A stretch of DNA of 64,000 nucleotides from Acidiluteibacter sp963716125 (GTDB lineage: Bacteria; Bacteroidota; Bacteroidia; Flavobacteriales_E; Vicingaceae), in the NCBI GenBank assembly GCA_963716125.1, contig OY970294.1, forward strand, positions 248,001 to 312,000. The letters run 5' to 3'. The notes beneath the pieces were generated by a model. It did no database searches and was not told the origin of the DNA. It saw only the letters and a program-made list of their open reading frames with translations. Each line of letters opens with the position of its first letter. Within the stretch, counting starts at the first letter, position 1. The translations under genes were made by a program, and so were the position numbers. Positions 52,931-60,951 of this stretch are shown one piece after another.

Positions 52931-53938
52931 ATGGAAATAGAAAAACCAAAAGATATTGCAGTAATTGGAGGAGGAAGTTGGGCTACAGCAATAGTTAAAA
53001 TGCTGTGCGACAATATTGAAGGAAAAGTGTACTGGTGGATGAGAAATCCTGATAAAGCTAATTACATTAATAAATACCATCATAATCCAAGGTATTTATC
53101 TTCTATTCAATTTGATAAAGAAAAAATAGAAGTGAGTACTAACTTGGAAGAGGTTTTAAATTCTTCTAATTGGATAGTAATGGCTACACCTGCTGCATTT
53201 TTAGCAGATGTTTTTGATGGAAAAGGAACTTTTGGTCTTGAAAATAAAATTATTTTCTCAGCTATTAAGGGAATAGTTCCTGAATATCATGCAATTCCTG
53301 CAAAATATTTTCATAAACATTTTGGAACACCATATGAGCAAATTGGAATTATTTGCGGTCCTTGTCATGCTGAAGAAGTTGCATTAGAGCGATTATCATA
53401 CCTGACCTTTGCTTGTCAGGATGAAGAAAAAGCTTCTATAATGGCTAGTTTATTTGAATGCAGGTACATTAAAGTTTCTACTTCAGACGATTTATTTGGA
53501 ACTGAACTTTCCGCTGTACTCAAGAATGTTTATGCTGTTGCCGCAGGTATTTGTCATGGTTTAGGCTATGGAGATAATTTTCAAGCTGTACTGATTGCTA
53601 ATGCGATACAAGAAATTGAACGTTTTGTAGATGCAGTAAATCCAATTCATAGAGATGTTAAATCCTCAGCTTATTTAGGTGATTTATTGGTAACTGCTTA
53701 TTCTCAATTTTCTAGAAATAGAACTTTTGGTAGTATGGTTGGAAAAGGCTATTCTGTAAAGTCGGCTCAATTTGAAATGAATATGACTGCAGAAGGATAT
53801 TATGCGGTAAAGAGCATCATTGAAATCAATCAAAAATTTAATGTAGATATTCCTATTGCTGAGGCTGTTTATAGAATTTTATATGAAAAGATTAGTCCTG
53901 CAATCGAAATGAGAATTTTAACGGATAAACTTACTTAG
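52931..53938 (+). CDS. gpsA: Glycerol-3-phosphate dehydrogenase [NAD(P)+]
   Basis: The protein has 335 residues from the ATG at 52931; the frame is open to TTG at 52922, but the ATG is better. It reduces DHAP to sn-glycerol-3-phosphate for phospholipid synthesis. The NAD fold is IAVIGGGSWATAIVKML, followed by WWMRNPDKANYI, FSAIKGIVPE, GPCHAEEVALE and the catalytic Lys region TELSAVLKNVYAVAAGICHGLGYGDNF. It is close to usual length. The stop overlaps the convergent uvrC stop by 8 bp. Confidence 0.94.
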   Translation: MEIEKPKDIAVIGGGSWATAIVKMLCDNIEGKVYWWMRNPDKANYINKYHHNPRYLSSIQFDKEKIEVSTNLEEVLNSSNWIVMATPAAFLADVFDGKGTFGLENKIIFSAIKGIVPEYHAIPAKYFHKHFGTPYEQIGIICGPCHAEEVALERLSYLTFACQDEEKASIMASLFECRYIKVSTSDDLFGTELSAVLKNVYAVAAGICHGLGYGDNFQAVLIANAIQEIERFVDAVNPIHRDVKSSAYLGDLLVTAYSQFSRNRTFGSMVGKGYSVKSAQFEMNMTAEGYYAVKSIIEINQKFNVDIPIAEAVYRILYEKISPAIEMRILTDKLT

Positions 53939-55736
53939 AAGCGTTGAAATGCTTAATAATTAGTTTGGATTTAGACAATCCGATCACTTTTTCTATTTCT
54001 TTATCAGTAGCTTCTTTAACCCTTTTTACAGATTTAAAATGCTGCAATAATTCTTTTGCAGTTTTTTCACCTATTCCTTTTATTTGGGACAATTCTGAGT
54101 TGATAGCCCCTTTCGATCGCAAATTTCTATGAAAGGTAATTCCAAAACGATGCGCTTCATTTCTTAGTTGTTGGATTACTTTTAAACTTTCGGAAGTTTT
54201 TTTGAGGTACAAAGGAAAAGAGTCACCGGGAAAAAAGATTTCTTCTAATCTTTTTGCAATCCCAATTATGGCAATTTTACCTCTTAAATCGAGTTTTTCT
54301 AAACTTTTCACAGCGGCACTTAATTGCCCTTTACCACCATCTATTACAATCAATTGTGGCAATGATTCGTTTTCATCTAAAAGACGTTTGTATCTTCTAT
54401 ACACCACTTCTTCCATTGATGCAAAATCATCAGGGCCCACCACGGTTTTAATTTTGAAATGACGATAATCTTTTTTGGAAGGTTTCGCATTTTTAAAAAC
54501 TACACACGCGGCTACAGGATTTGAGCCTTGAATATTCGAATTGTCAAAACACTCTATATGTGTAGGCAGTTCTGATAAACGCAAATCACTTTTTATTTGC
54601 TCTAATATTCTTTTTGTATGTCTTTCAGGGTCTATTCTTTCTGCTTGTTTACGATGTTCTAATCTATAAAATTTAGCATTGCGTTCTGATAATTCTAAGA
54701 GTTTCTTTTTGTCCCCTTTTTGTGGAATAGTAAAATAGGTATCCGGAATTTTAATAGTTAATTTTTGTGGCAGTATAATTTCCTTAGAATCAGATTGAAA
54801 TCTATTTCTCAGTTCTATAATTGATATTGCTAATAACTCTTCATCCGACTCATCTAACTTCTTTTTTAGTTCTATGGTTTGTGCTTGAATTATGGCACCG
54901 TTTATAACCCGCATATAATTAACAAATGCATATTTCTCATCACTTTGAATACAAAAAACATCTACATTATTGATGGTAGGACTTACAACTGTACTTTTGT
55001 TTTTAAACGATTCTAATGCATCAATTTTCTCTTTTATTTTATGTGCTTTTTCAAAATCTAAGACTTCTGAATATTGTTGCATTAGCTCTTTCATTTGCTT
55101 GCTAATTGCTTGTACATTACCTTTTATAATACTTCTAATTTCAGAAATATATTCATTGTATTCAGTTTCATCTTGCATTCCCTCACAAGGGCCTTTACAA
55201 TTACCAATGTGATATTCTAAACATACCTTAAATTTATTCTTACTTATATTTTCCTCACTCAATAAAAAATTGCAACTTCTTATTGGATAAATGTGTTTTA
55301 TTAAATCTAATACGGTGTGCATCATTCTAACTGATGCATAAGGACCAAAATACTCAGAACCGTCTTTTATTTTATTCCTGGTGGAAAAAACCCTTGGGAA
55401 ACGCTCGTTTTTAATACAAATCCACGGAAATGTCTTGTCGTCTTTAAGGAGTATATTATATCGAGGCTGATATTTTTTTATTAAATTATTTTCAAGTAAT
55501 AATGCATCTAGCTCTGTATCAACTATGATAAATTTAATGTCAGCAATTTTTTTTACTAATACTTTTGTTTTACCGCTTTCATACTTGTCTTTATTAAAGT
55601 AGGAACCAACTCTGCTTTTTAAGTTTTTTGCTTTGCCAACGTAAATAATTTTACCATCTTTATCAAAGTATTGATATACACCTGGCTTTTTAGGAGCTGA
55701 TTTTACTAAAGTTTGTAAATACGCTGATTGCATCAT
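53931..55736 (-). CDS. uvrC: UvrABC excinuclease subunit C
   Basis: The protein has 601 residues and makes the dual incisions of nucleotide excision repair. The GIY-YIG nuclease is at the N-terminus (GVYQYFDKDGKIIYVGKAKNLKSRV). A UVR region is ~195-235, and the RNase H-like second nuclease includes HIECFDNSNIQGSNPVAACVVF and LIVIDGGKGQLSAA. Two C-terminal helix-hairpin-helix motifs end the protein (IKGIGEKTAKELLQHF). Two ATGs are adjacent at 55736 and 55733. It is divergent to the CarH-like gene across 107 bp, so UV repair lies next to a light-response island. Its 3' end overlaps gpsA by 8 bp. Confidence 0.96.
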   Translation of the reverse strand: MMQSAYLQTLVKSAPKKPGVYQYFDKDGKIIYVGKAKNLKSRVGSYFNKDKYESGKTKVLVKKIADIKFIIVDTELDALLLENNLIKKYQPRYNILLKDDKTFPWICIKNERFPRVFSTRNKIKDGSEYFGPYASVRMMHTVLDLIKHIYPIRSCNFLLSEENISKNKFKVCLEYHIGNCKGPCEGMQDETEYNEYISEIRSIIKGNVQAISKQMKELMQQYSEVLDFEKAHKIKEKIDALESFKNKSTVVSPTINNVDVFCIQSDEKYAFVNYMRVINGAIIQAQTIELKKKLDESDEELLAISIIELRNRFQSDSKEIILPQKLTIKIPDTYFTIPQKGDKKKLLELSERNAKFYRLEHRKQAERIDPERHTKRILEQIKSDLRLSELPTHIECFDNSNIQGSNPVAACVVFKNAKPSKKDYRHFKIKTVVGPDDFASMEEVVYRRYKRLLDENESLPQLIVIDGGKGQLSAAVKSLEKLDLRGKIAIIGIAKRLEEIFFPGDSFPLYLKKTSESLKVIQQLRNEAHRFGITFHRNLRSKGAINSELSQIKGIGEKTAKELLQHFKSVKRVKEATDKEIEKVIGLSKSKLIIKHFNASK

Positions 55737-55737
55737 G

Positions 55738-55745
55738 CAAATTTA
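55738..55745 (-). promoter_or_regulatory. Possible -7 box of uvrC next to its start
   Basis: Minus-strand TAAATTTG matches TAnnTTTG and lies just 1 bp before the first uvrC ATG (55736). Initiation a few bases downstream would fall at the second ATG (55733), implying a leaderless message from that codon. Confidence 0.35.
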
Positions 55746-55786
55746 AGAAGACTGTTATCAAAATAACTTATTAAAAATAGTTTTTC

Positions 55787-55813
55787 AAACAATTTAATAT
55801 TTCTTTTGTTTAA
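55787..55813. promoter_or_regulatory. Half-sites upstream of the CarH-like gene
   Basis: AAACAA (55787-55792) and TTTTGTTTAA (55804-55813) lie 31-57 bp upstream of the regulator start. TTTTGTTTAA is the same string as the left arm of the inverted repeat before the sigma factor gene (56802-56811), so the region may hold related operator half-sites. Confidence 0.4.
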
Positions 55814-55843
55814 CGAGATAACACAACACATCCCAATTTTAAA

Positions 55844-56737
55844 ATGGCAACATATACAATAAAAGATTTAGAAAAATTATCTGGTATTAAAGCACATACT
55901 ATCAGAATTTGGGAAAAAAGATACGACCTAATACATCCTGAACGGACAGACACCAATTTTAGAACATACAATGACGAACAGTTAAAAAAGATTCTAAACA
56001 TCTCAATTCTAAATAAATCAGGTTTAAAAATTTCGAAAATTGCCTCCTTAAACAAAATTGAAATTGAAACAAAAGTCGCAAGTCATCTAAACACCGATAC
56101 TAAAACTGTTTCTAAAATAGATAGCCTGATTCAACCATTAATGGATTTGAATGAGTTCGATTTTACTCAAAAACTCAACGATTTTATTGAAAAGATAGGA
56201 TTGGAAAAAACAATGATGGAAATAGTCTATCCCTTTATGTCCAAAGTGGGATCATTATGGTTAACCAATACTATTTCTCCGACACATGAGCATTTTGTAA
56301 GTCATATAATAAGACAAAAATTAATAGCAGAAATTGATAAAATTGCACTTGTAAAAAAACACGACTTTACTTTTCTTTTATTTCTTCCTGAGCATGAAAT
56401 GCACGAACTAGGATTATTATTTAGTTATTACGTTCTTAAATCTAGAGGATACAATGTAATTTATTTAGGTCAATTTGTTCCGATAATAGATATCAAAGAA
56501 ATTTGTAAAAATCACACAAGGATTGATGCCATTATTGCTTCCCTCGTAGTCCCTTTTCCAAAAGGGGAGCTGAAACAATTTATCGAGACACTTTCAAAAA
56601 TAGCTAAAAACAAAAAAGTGATTCTGTCTGGACAACAAATTGTAAAGGATAAAATAGAATTACCTGAAAATTTTATTAACTTCAATAGTATGCCTCAATT
56701 CATTGATATGATAGATTCTAATTCACTTATGAATTAA
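55844..56737 (+). CDS. CarH-like B12-dependent MerR-family photoreceptor repressor
   Basis: The protein has 297 residues. A MerR winged helix is at the N-terminus (YTIKDLEKLSGIKAHTIRIWEKRYDLI, NFRTYNDEQL). A helical linker and a cobalamin-binding domain follow (~90-290). Two CarH signatures are present: W139-x9-Glu149-His150 (W, then LTNTISPTH, then EH) and the lower-ligand motif E185-M-H187-E-L-G190. In Thermus thermophilus and Myxococcus xanthus, CarH with adenosylcobalamin is a tetrameric repressor in the dark that falls apart in light. The downstream ECF sigma, carotenoid and photolyase genes fit that role. It is divergent to uvrC. Confidence 0.9.
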   Translation: MATYTIKDLEKLSGIKAHTIRIWEKRYDLIHPERTDTNFRTYNDEQLKKILNISILNKSGLKISKIASLNKIEIETKVASHLNTDTKTVSKIDSLIQPLMDLNEFDFTQKLNDFIEKIGLEKTMMEIVYPFMSKVGSLWLTNTISPTHEHFVSHIIRQKLIAEIDKIALVKKHDFTFLLFLPEHEMHELGLLFSYYVLKSRGYNVIYLGQFVPIIDIKEICKNHTRIDAIIASLVVPFPKGELKQFIETLSKIAKNKKVILSGQQIVKDKIELPENFINFNSMPQFIDMIDSNSLMN

Positions 56738-56800
56738 TATTTATATCCTTTTTCAATTCATTTTAAGCTTTTTTAGAATAAATTACTGTGCAAAAAATAC

Positions 56801-56838
56801 ATTTTGTTTAATAATTTACTACATTTGTTAAACAAAAT
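56801..56838. promoter_or_regulatory. 11-bp perfect inverted repeat around the sigma-factor -7 box
   Basis: ATTTTGTTTAA (56801-56811) and TTAAACAAAAT (56828-56838) are perfectly complementary with a 16-bp spacer. The spacer ends with TACATTTG (56820-56827), an exact TAnnTTTG -7 box. A repressor bound here would cover the promoter of the ECF-crt operon. The likely binder is the CarH-like regulator just upstream, but that is inference. Confidence 0.65.
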
Positions 56839-56855
56839 AATTAAAGCCTAATAAA

Positions 56856-57359
56856 ATGACTGCTATAGAATTTAATACGCAAATTATATCTCTTCAAAAT
56901 CCATTGCGATTTTTTGCATTAAAATTGACTGCAAATGATGAAGATGCTAACGATTTAGTACAAGAAACATTTTTAAAAGCATTAAGGTATAAGGATAAAT
57001 TTGTAGATCCATCTAACTTAAAAGCATGGCTTTACACGATTATGAAAAATACTTTCATTAATAATTATAGAAAAGCATCTAAAAAGAAAACTATTTTAGA
57101 CAGCACGGATGAAAAGTATTTTTTAAGTAATTCTAAGGAAACAATGCAAGAAACACCCGATTCTGCTTTAAGATTTAAAGAAGTTTCATCAGTGGTTAAT
57201 AATTTAAGTGATGACATTAGAGAGCCCTTTCAACTACATACTAATGGGTTTAAATATAAAGAAATAGCAGAAAAACTAGACATGCCAATTGGTACAGTAA
57301 AAAGTAGAATATTTTTAGCTCGAAAAAAATTAACAACAATTTTAGAAGAATACGCTTAG
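56856..57359 (+). CDS. ECF-type RNA polymerase sigma factor
   Basis: The protein has 167 residues. Region 2 has LVQETFLKALRYKDKF and NLKAWLYTIMKNTFINNYRK. Region 4 is an HTH with REPFQLHTNGFKYKEIAEKLDMPIGTVKSRIFLARKKL. No anti-sigma factor gene is adjacent. It begins the operon with crtI 10 bp downstream, directly behind the CarH-like repressor. This resembles light-regulated sigma arrangements (LitR/LitS-type) in other bacteria, where the sigma factor drives carotenoid and photolyase genes; the target genes here are inferred. Confidence 0.92.
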   Translation: MTAIEFNTQIISLQNPLRFFALKLTANDEDANDLVQETFLKALRYKDKFVDPSNLKAWLYTIMKNTFINNYRKASKKKTILDSTDEKYFLSNSKETMQETPDSALRFKEVSSVVNNLSDDIREPFQLHTNGFKYKEIAEKLDMPIGTVKSRIFLARKKLTTILEEYA

Positions 57360-57369
57360 TTTTGAATTT

Positions 57370-58845
57370 ATGAGCAAACGTATTGCAATAATAGGATCTG
57401 GCTTTTCGTCACTTTCCGCAGCTTCTTATTTGGCCAAAGCAGGTTATCAGGTGGAGGTTTTTGAAAAAAATGAGCAGATAGGTGGGAGAGCTAGAAAATT
57501 CGAAACAAACGGTTTTATATTTGATATGGGGCCTAGTTGGTATTGGATGCCTGATGTTTTTGAAGATTTTTTTAAAGACTTTGGCAAATCTGCTTCAGAT
57601 TATTATCAGTTAGTTCGTTTGGATCCATCATATACCATTTATTTTCAAAATGGCGAAAAATGGGATATTCCTGCCAATTTTCAAGAATTTAAAAATTTTA
57701 TTGAGTCGAAAGAAAAAGGCGCAGCTGCACAAATGGACAAATTTTTAAATGATGCGCAATATAAATATGAAGTAGGAATTCAAGACTTAGTTGGGAAGCC
57801 ATCATTATCAATTACTGAATTTATAGATTGGAGAGTTATTATTGGATCGTTAAGGCTTAGTTTGTTTTCAAATTTTAGCAAGCATGTGCGCAAATACTTT
57901 AAGCATCCAAATATTATAGAATTATTAGAATTTCCTGTTTTATTTTTAGGTGCAAAACCATCAAAAACTCCTGCATTATATAGTTTGATGAATTATGCTG
58001 ACATTAAATTGGGCACTTGGTATCCAAAAGGTGGAATGCATGAAATCATTAAAGCTCTGAAAAACTTAGCTGAAGAATTGGGTGTAAAGTTTCATACCGA
58101 TGCCGAAGTTGAAAAAATAGTAGTGGATGATAATCAAAATGCTAAGATTCAAATCAAGGGTAAAATATTAGATTTTGATTTACTTGTTGCAGGTGCAGAT
58201 TATCATCATGTAGAGCAACATCTTTTGGAGAAAAAATATCGTAAATATGACGATGCATATTGGCAAAATCGAACTATGGCACCTTCAAGTTTAATCTATT
58301 ATTTAGGATTTAATAAAAAAATAGAAGGCTTAAATCATCATAATTTATTTTTTGATGAATCATTTGCTAACCATGCCGAAGAAATTTATGAAAACCCAAA
58401 ATGGCCAACAAAGCCTCTTTTTTATGTTTCTTGTCCTTCAAAAACGGATAGCACAGTGGCACCTGAAGGTATGGAAAATATATTTATTTTAATTCCTACA
58501 GCGCCTGATTTAGAGGACACAGAAGAGGAAAGAGAAAAATATTTGGATATTGTTTTGGAGCGAATGAAGAAAAAGTTAGGCGTGGATTTGAAAGACAATA
58601 TAGTATATAAAAAAACCTACGCACATTCAGATTTCATAAAGGATTATCATGCTTTTAAAGGAAATGCCTACGGTTTGGCAAATACTTTAAAACAAACTGC
58701 TATATTTAAGCCCTCTATGATAAACAAAAAAGTCAAAAATCTGTTCTATACTGGTCAATTAACTACTCCTGGGCAAGGTGTACCACCTTCTATTATTTCA
58801 GGAAGAGTAGTTTCAGAATTAATTGTAAAAACTAATCCTATCTAA
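57370..58845 (+). CDS. crtI: Phytoene desaturase (CrtI family)
   Basis: The protein has 491 residues. It has an N-terminal FAD motif (IAIIGSGFSSLSAASYLAKAGYQVEVFEKNEQIGGRARKFE), the family segment FDMGPSWYWMPDVFEDFF, and a C-terminal GQLTTPGQGVPPSIISGRVV. CrtI desaturates 15-cis-phytoene to lycopene or neurosporene. The number of desaturation steps cannot be read from the sequence. It follows the ECF sigma gene by 10 bp and precedes crtB by 2 bp. Desaturated carotenoids quench singlet oxygen in the membrane. Confidence 0.93.
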   Translation: MSKRIAIIGSGFSSLSAASYLAKAGYQVEVFEKNEQIGGRARKFETNGFIFDMGPSWYWMPDVFEDFFKDFGKSASDYYQLVRLDPSYTIYFQNGEKWDIPANFQEFKNFIESKEKGAAAQMDKFLNDAQYKYEVGIQDLVGKPSLSITEFIDWRVIIGSLRLSLFSNFSKHVRKYFKHPNIIELLEFPVLFLGAKPSKTPALYSLMNYADIKLGTWYPKGGMHEIIKALKNLAEELGVKFHTDAEVEKIVVDDNQNAKIQIKGKILDFDLLVAGADYHHVEQHLLEKKYRKYDDAYWQNRTMAPSSLIYYLGFNKKIEGLNHHNLFFDESFANHAEEIYENPKWPTKPLFYVSCPSKTDSTVAPEGMENIFILIPTAPDLEDTEEEREKYLDIVLERMKKKLGVDLKDNIVYKKTYAHSDFIKDYHAFKGNAYGLANTLKQTAIFKPSMINKKVKNLFYTGQLTTPGQGVPPSIISGRVVSELIVKTNPI

Positions 58846-58847
58846 AT

Positions 58848-59684
58848 ATGAAGGAGATTTACGATAGAGTTTCTTCAAAAATAAGCAAGCAAATTACTAA
58901 TGCATACAGTACTTCGTTTTCATTAGGTATAAATATGCTTGATAAAAAAATTCATGTTCCTATTTATGGAATTTATGGATTTGTGCGCTTAGCAGATGAA
59001 ATTGTAGACAGCTTTCATGATTACAATAAAGAGGAATTATTAAAACAATTTAAATTAGAAACCTATAAGGCTATTAGCGAAAAGATTAGTTTGAATCCTG
59101 TATTGCATTCTTTTCAATTAGCGGTTAATGAATTTAATATAGAGAAAGAGTTAATTGATGCATTTCTCTATAGCATGGAAATGGATTTAACTCAGGTAGA
59201 ATATAATCAAGAAAATTTTGAAAAGTATATCTTAGGCTCAGCCGAAGTGGTTGGATTGATGTGTTTGAGAGTATTTTGCGAAGGGAATGAGGAGCAATAT
59301 CAAGCATTAAAACCATCGGCCATGAAATTAGGCTCAGCTTTTCAAAAAATTAATTTTTTAAGAGATTTAAAGGCAGATTTTAAAGAAATGGGCAGAAGTT
59401 ATTTTCCAAATGTCAACTTAGAATCTTTTACTGAAGCCTGTAAAAAAGACATAGAAAAAGACATAGAAATTGACTTCAAGCAAGGGTACGAAGGAATTAA
59501 AAAGTTACCTAAAAACGCAAAATTTGGAGTTTATACTGCCTATGTTTATTATTTTGCATTGTTCAAAAAAATTCAAGCTACATCAGCTTCAACTATTTTA
59601 AATCAAAGAGTTAGAATTCCCAATCGTAAAAAGTATCGATTGTTAATTGGATCATATATCAAACACAGTTTTAAAAGTTTATAA
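58848..59684 (+). CDS. crtB: Phytoene synthase (CrtB family)
   Basis: The protein has 278 residues. It joins two GGPP molecules to phytoene. Aspartate-rich motifs are DEIVD (50-54, in RLADEIVDSF) and RDLKAD (second, Asp173 and Asp177, in INFLRDLKADFKEMGRSYFP). Family features YSTSFSLGINML and VYYFALFKKI are present. A short local duplication gives KKDIEKDIEIDF near residue 205. It starts 2 bp after crtI and ends just before idi. No geranylgeranyl diphosphate synthase gene (crtE) is nearby, so GGPP must come from elsewhere. Confidence 0.92.
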   Translation: MKEIYDRVSSKISKQITNAYSTSFSLGINMLDKKIHVPIYGIYGFVRLADEIVDSFHDYNKEELLKQFKLETYKAISEKISLNPVLHSFQLAVNEFNIEKELIDAFLYSMEMDLTQVEYNQENFEKYILGSAEVVGLMCLRVFCEGNEEQYQALKPSAMKLGSAFQKINFLRDLKADFKEMGRSYFPNVNLESFTEACKKDIEKDIEIDFKQGYEGIKKLPKNAKFGVYTAYVYYFALFKKIQATSASTILNQRVRIPNRKKYRLLIGSYIKHSFKSL

Positions 59685-59685
59685 T

Positions 59686-60216
59686 TTGGAATTAGTTCAA
59701 TACGTTGTTCTTGTTAATCAAGAGGATAAAGAAATTGGGAAAATGGAAAAAATGGAAGCACACCAAAAGGGTTTGTTACATAGAGCTTTTTCAGTTTTTG
59801 TATTTAATGATCAAAATGAATTGATGATTCATCAGCGTGCATTGTCAAAATACCATTCAGCTGGCTTGTGGACAAATACTTGCTGCAGCCATCAGAAAGT
59901 TGGAGAAAGTAGTATCAATGCAGCTCACAGAAGATTAATTGAAGAAATGGGTTTTGATTGTAAATTGGAAAAAGCCTTTGAATTTACTTACAGAGCAGAA
60001 TTAGAAAATGGATTGATAGAAAATGAATACGACCATGTATTTATAGGAAAATACAATCAATTGCCAAATATAAATTCCGATGAAGTAAATGACTGGAAAT
60101 GGATTTCTATTGAAAATCTGAATTTAGAGTTACAATCAAATCCAAATTTATACACCGAGTGGTTTAAGCTCAGCTGGAAAAAAGTTTGTGAAAAACGCTT
60201 GGAGTTAAGTTTCTAA
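59686..60216 (+). CDS. idi: Isopentenyl-diphosphate delta-isomerase, type I
   Basis: The protein has 176 residues from a TTG at 59686, one base after the crtB stop. The frame continues upstream to TTG 59647 inside crtB, but the family starts near LVQYVVLVNQEDKEIGKMEK. It interconverts IPP and DMAPP. The Nudix-like fold shows KGLLHRAFSVFVFN, LWTNTCCSHQ with the active-site Cys, AAHRRLIEEMGF and the Glu of ENEYDHVFIG. Its place in the crt operon boosts precursor supply for carotenoids. Confidence 0.92.
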   Translation: MELVQYVVLVNQEDKEIGKMEKMEAHQKGLLHRAFSVFVFNDQNELMIHQRALSKYHSAGLWTNTCCSHQKVGESSINAAHRRLIEEMGFDCKLEKAFEFTYRAELENGLIENEYDHVFIGKYNQLPNINSDEVNDWKWISIENLNLELQSNPNLYTEWFKLSWKKVCEKRLELSF

Positions 60217-60255
60217 ACAATTCCTATTTTCTGCTGTTTTAAATAAAAAAACAAT

Positions 60256-60948
60256 ATGGCTAAAACGTATCTAGTAGTAGGAGGAACATCAGGAATTGGA
60301 AATAAAATTGTAGAAAAATTAGCTCAAGAAGGACATCATATAATTGTTGCATCTCGTGAAGAGCGAAACTTAGAAAATTTTGACAATGTAACCTTTAAAC
60401 AAGTTGATATCACTGAAGAATTTGAATTAAAGTTGGATCAAGCATTGGATGGAGTTGTTTATTGCCCGGGTTCTATACAATTAAAACCCTTTAATCGATT
60501 AAAAATCGCAGACTTTGAAAGTGATATGCAAATAAATGCGTTTGGAGCAGTAAAAATTATTCAAAGTGTTTTATCCAATTTGCAGCAATCAGATCAAGCA
60601 TCAATTGTTTTATTTAGCACTGTTGCCACTTCGGTAGGTTTATCATTTCACAGTTCAATAGCTATGGCAAAAGGTGCTGTAGAAGGATTAGCAGTTTCTT
60701 TAGCATCAGAATTGGCTCCAAAAATTAGGGTAAATGTAATCGCTCCTTCATTAATAGATACACCATTAGCTTCTAAATTATTATCTACAGATGAAAAACG
60801 CGATGCTAATGCTGAAAGGCATCCTTTAAAAAGAATAGGTAAAACGGATGATATAGCCGATGCAGCTATTTATTTGTTAAGTGAAAAATCTTCATGGGTA
60901 AGCGGACAAGTATTTAACATTGATGGAGGTATGAGTAAATTAAAATAA
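60256..60948 (+). CDS. Short-chain dehydrogenase-like protein lacking the catalytic Tyr
   Basis: The protein has 230 residues. It has a Rossmann start YLVVGGTSGIGNKIVEKL and an SDR C-terminus (VFNIDGGMSKLK). In the active-site helix the sequence is SFHSSIAMAKGAVEGL, so the Tyr of YxxxK is Ile while Lys is kept; the sequence was checked from the codons (ata). A normal hydride-transfer role is therefore doubtful. It lies 39 bp after idi and 3 bp before the photolyase gene, so it is part of the light-linked operon. It could be a chaperone or binding protein for a pigment or flavin pathway, but that is a guess. Confidence 0.8.
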   Translation: MAKTYLVVGGTSGIGNKIVEKLAQEGHHIIVASREERNLENFDNVTFKQVDITEEFELKLDQALDGVVYCPGSIQLKPFNRLKIADFESDMQINAFGAVKIIQSVLSNLQQSDQASIVLFSTVATSVGLSFHSSIAMAKGAVEGLAVSLASELAPKIRVNVIAPSLIDTPLASKLLSTDEKRDANAERHPLKRIGKTDDIADAAIYLLSEKSSWVSGQVFNIDGGMSKLK

Positions 60949-60951
60949 TAA

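Noticed and set aside
59647..59685. Longer idi start at TTG 59647 inside crtB
   Set aside because: The first residues (DHISNTVLKVYN) do not match the family, and they overlap crtB by 38 bp. TTG 59686 fits the family start and the operon spacing.
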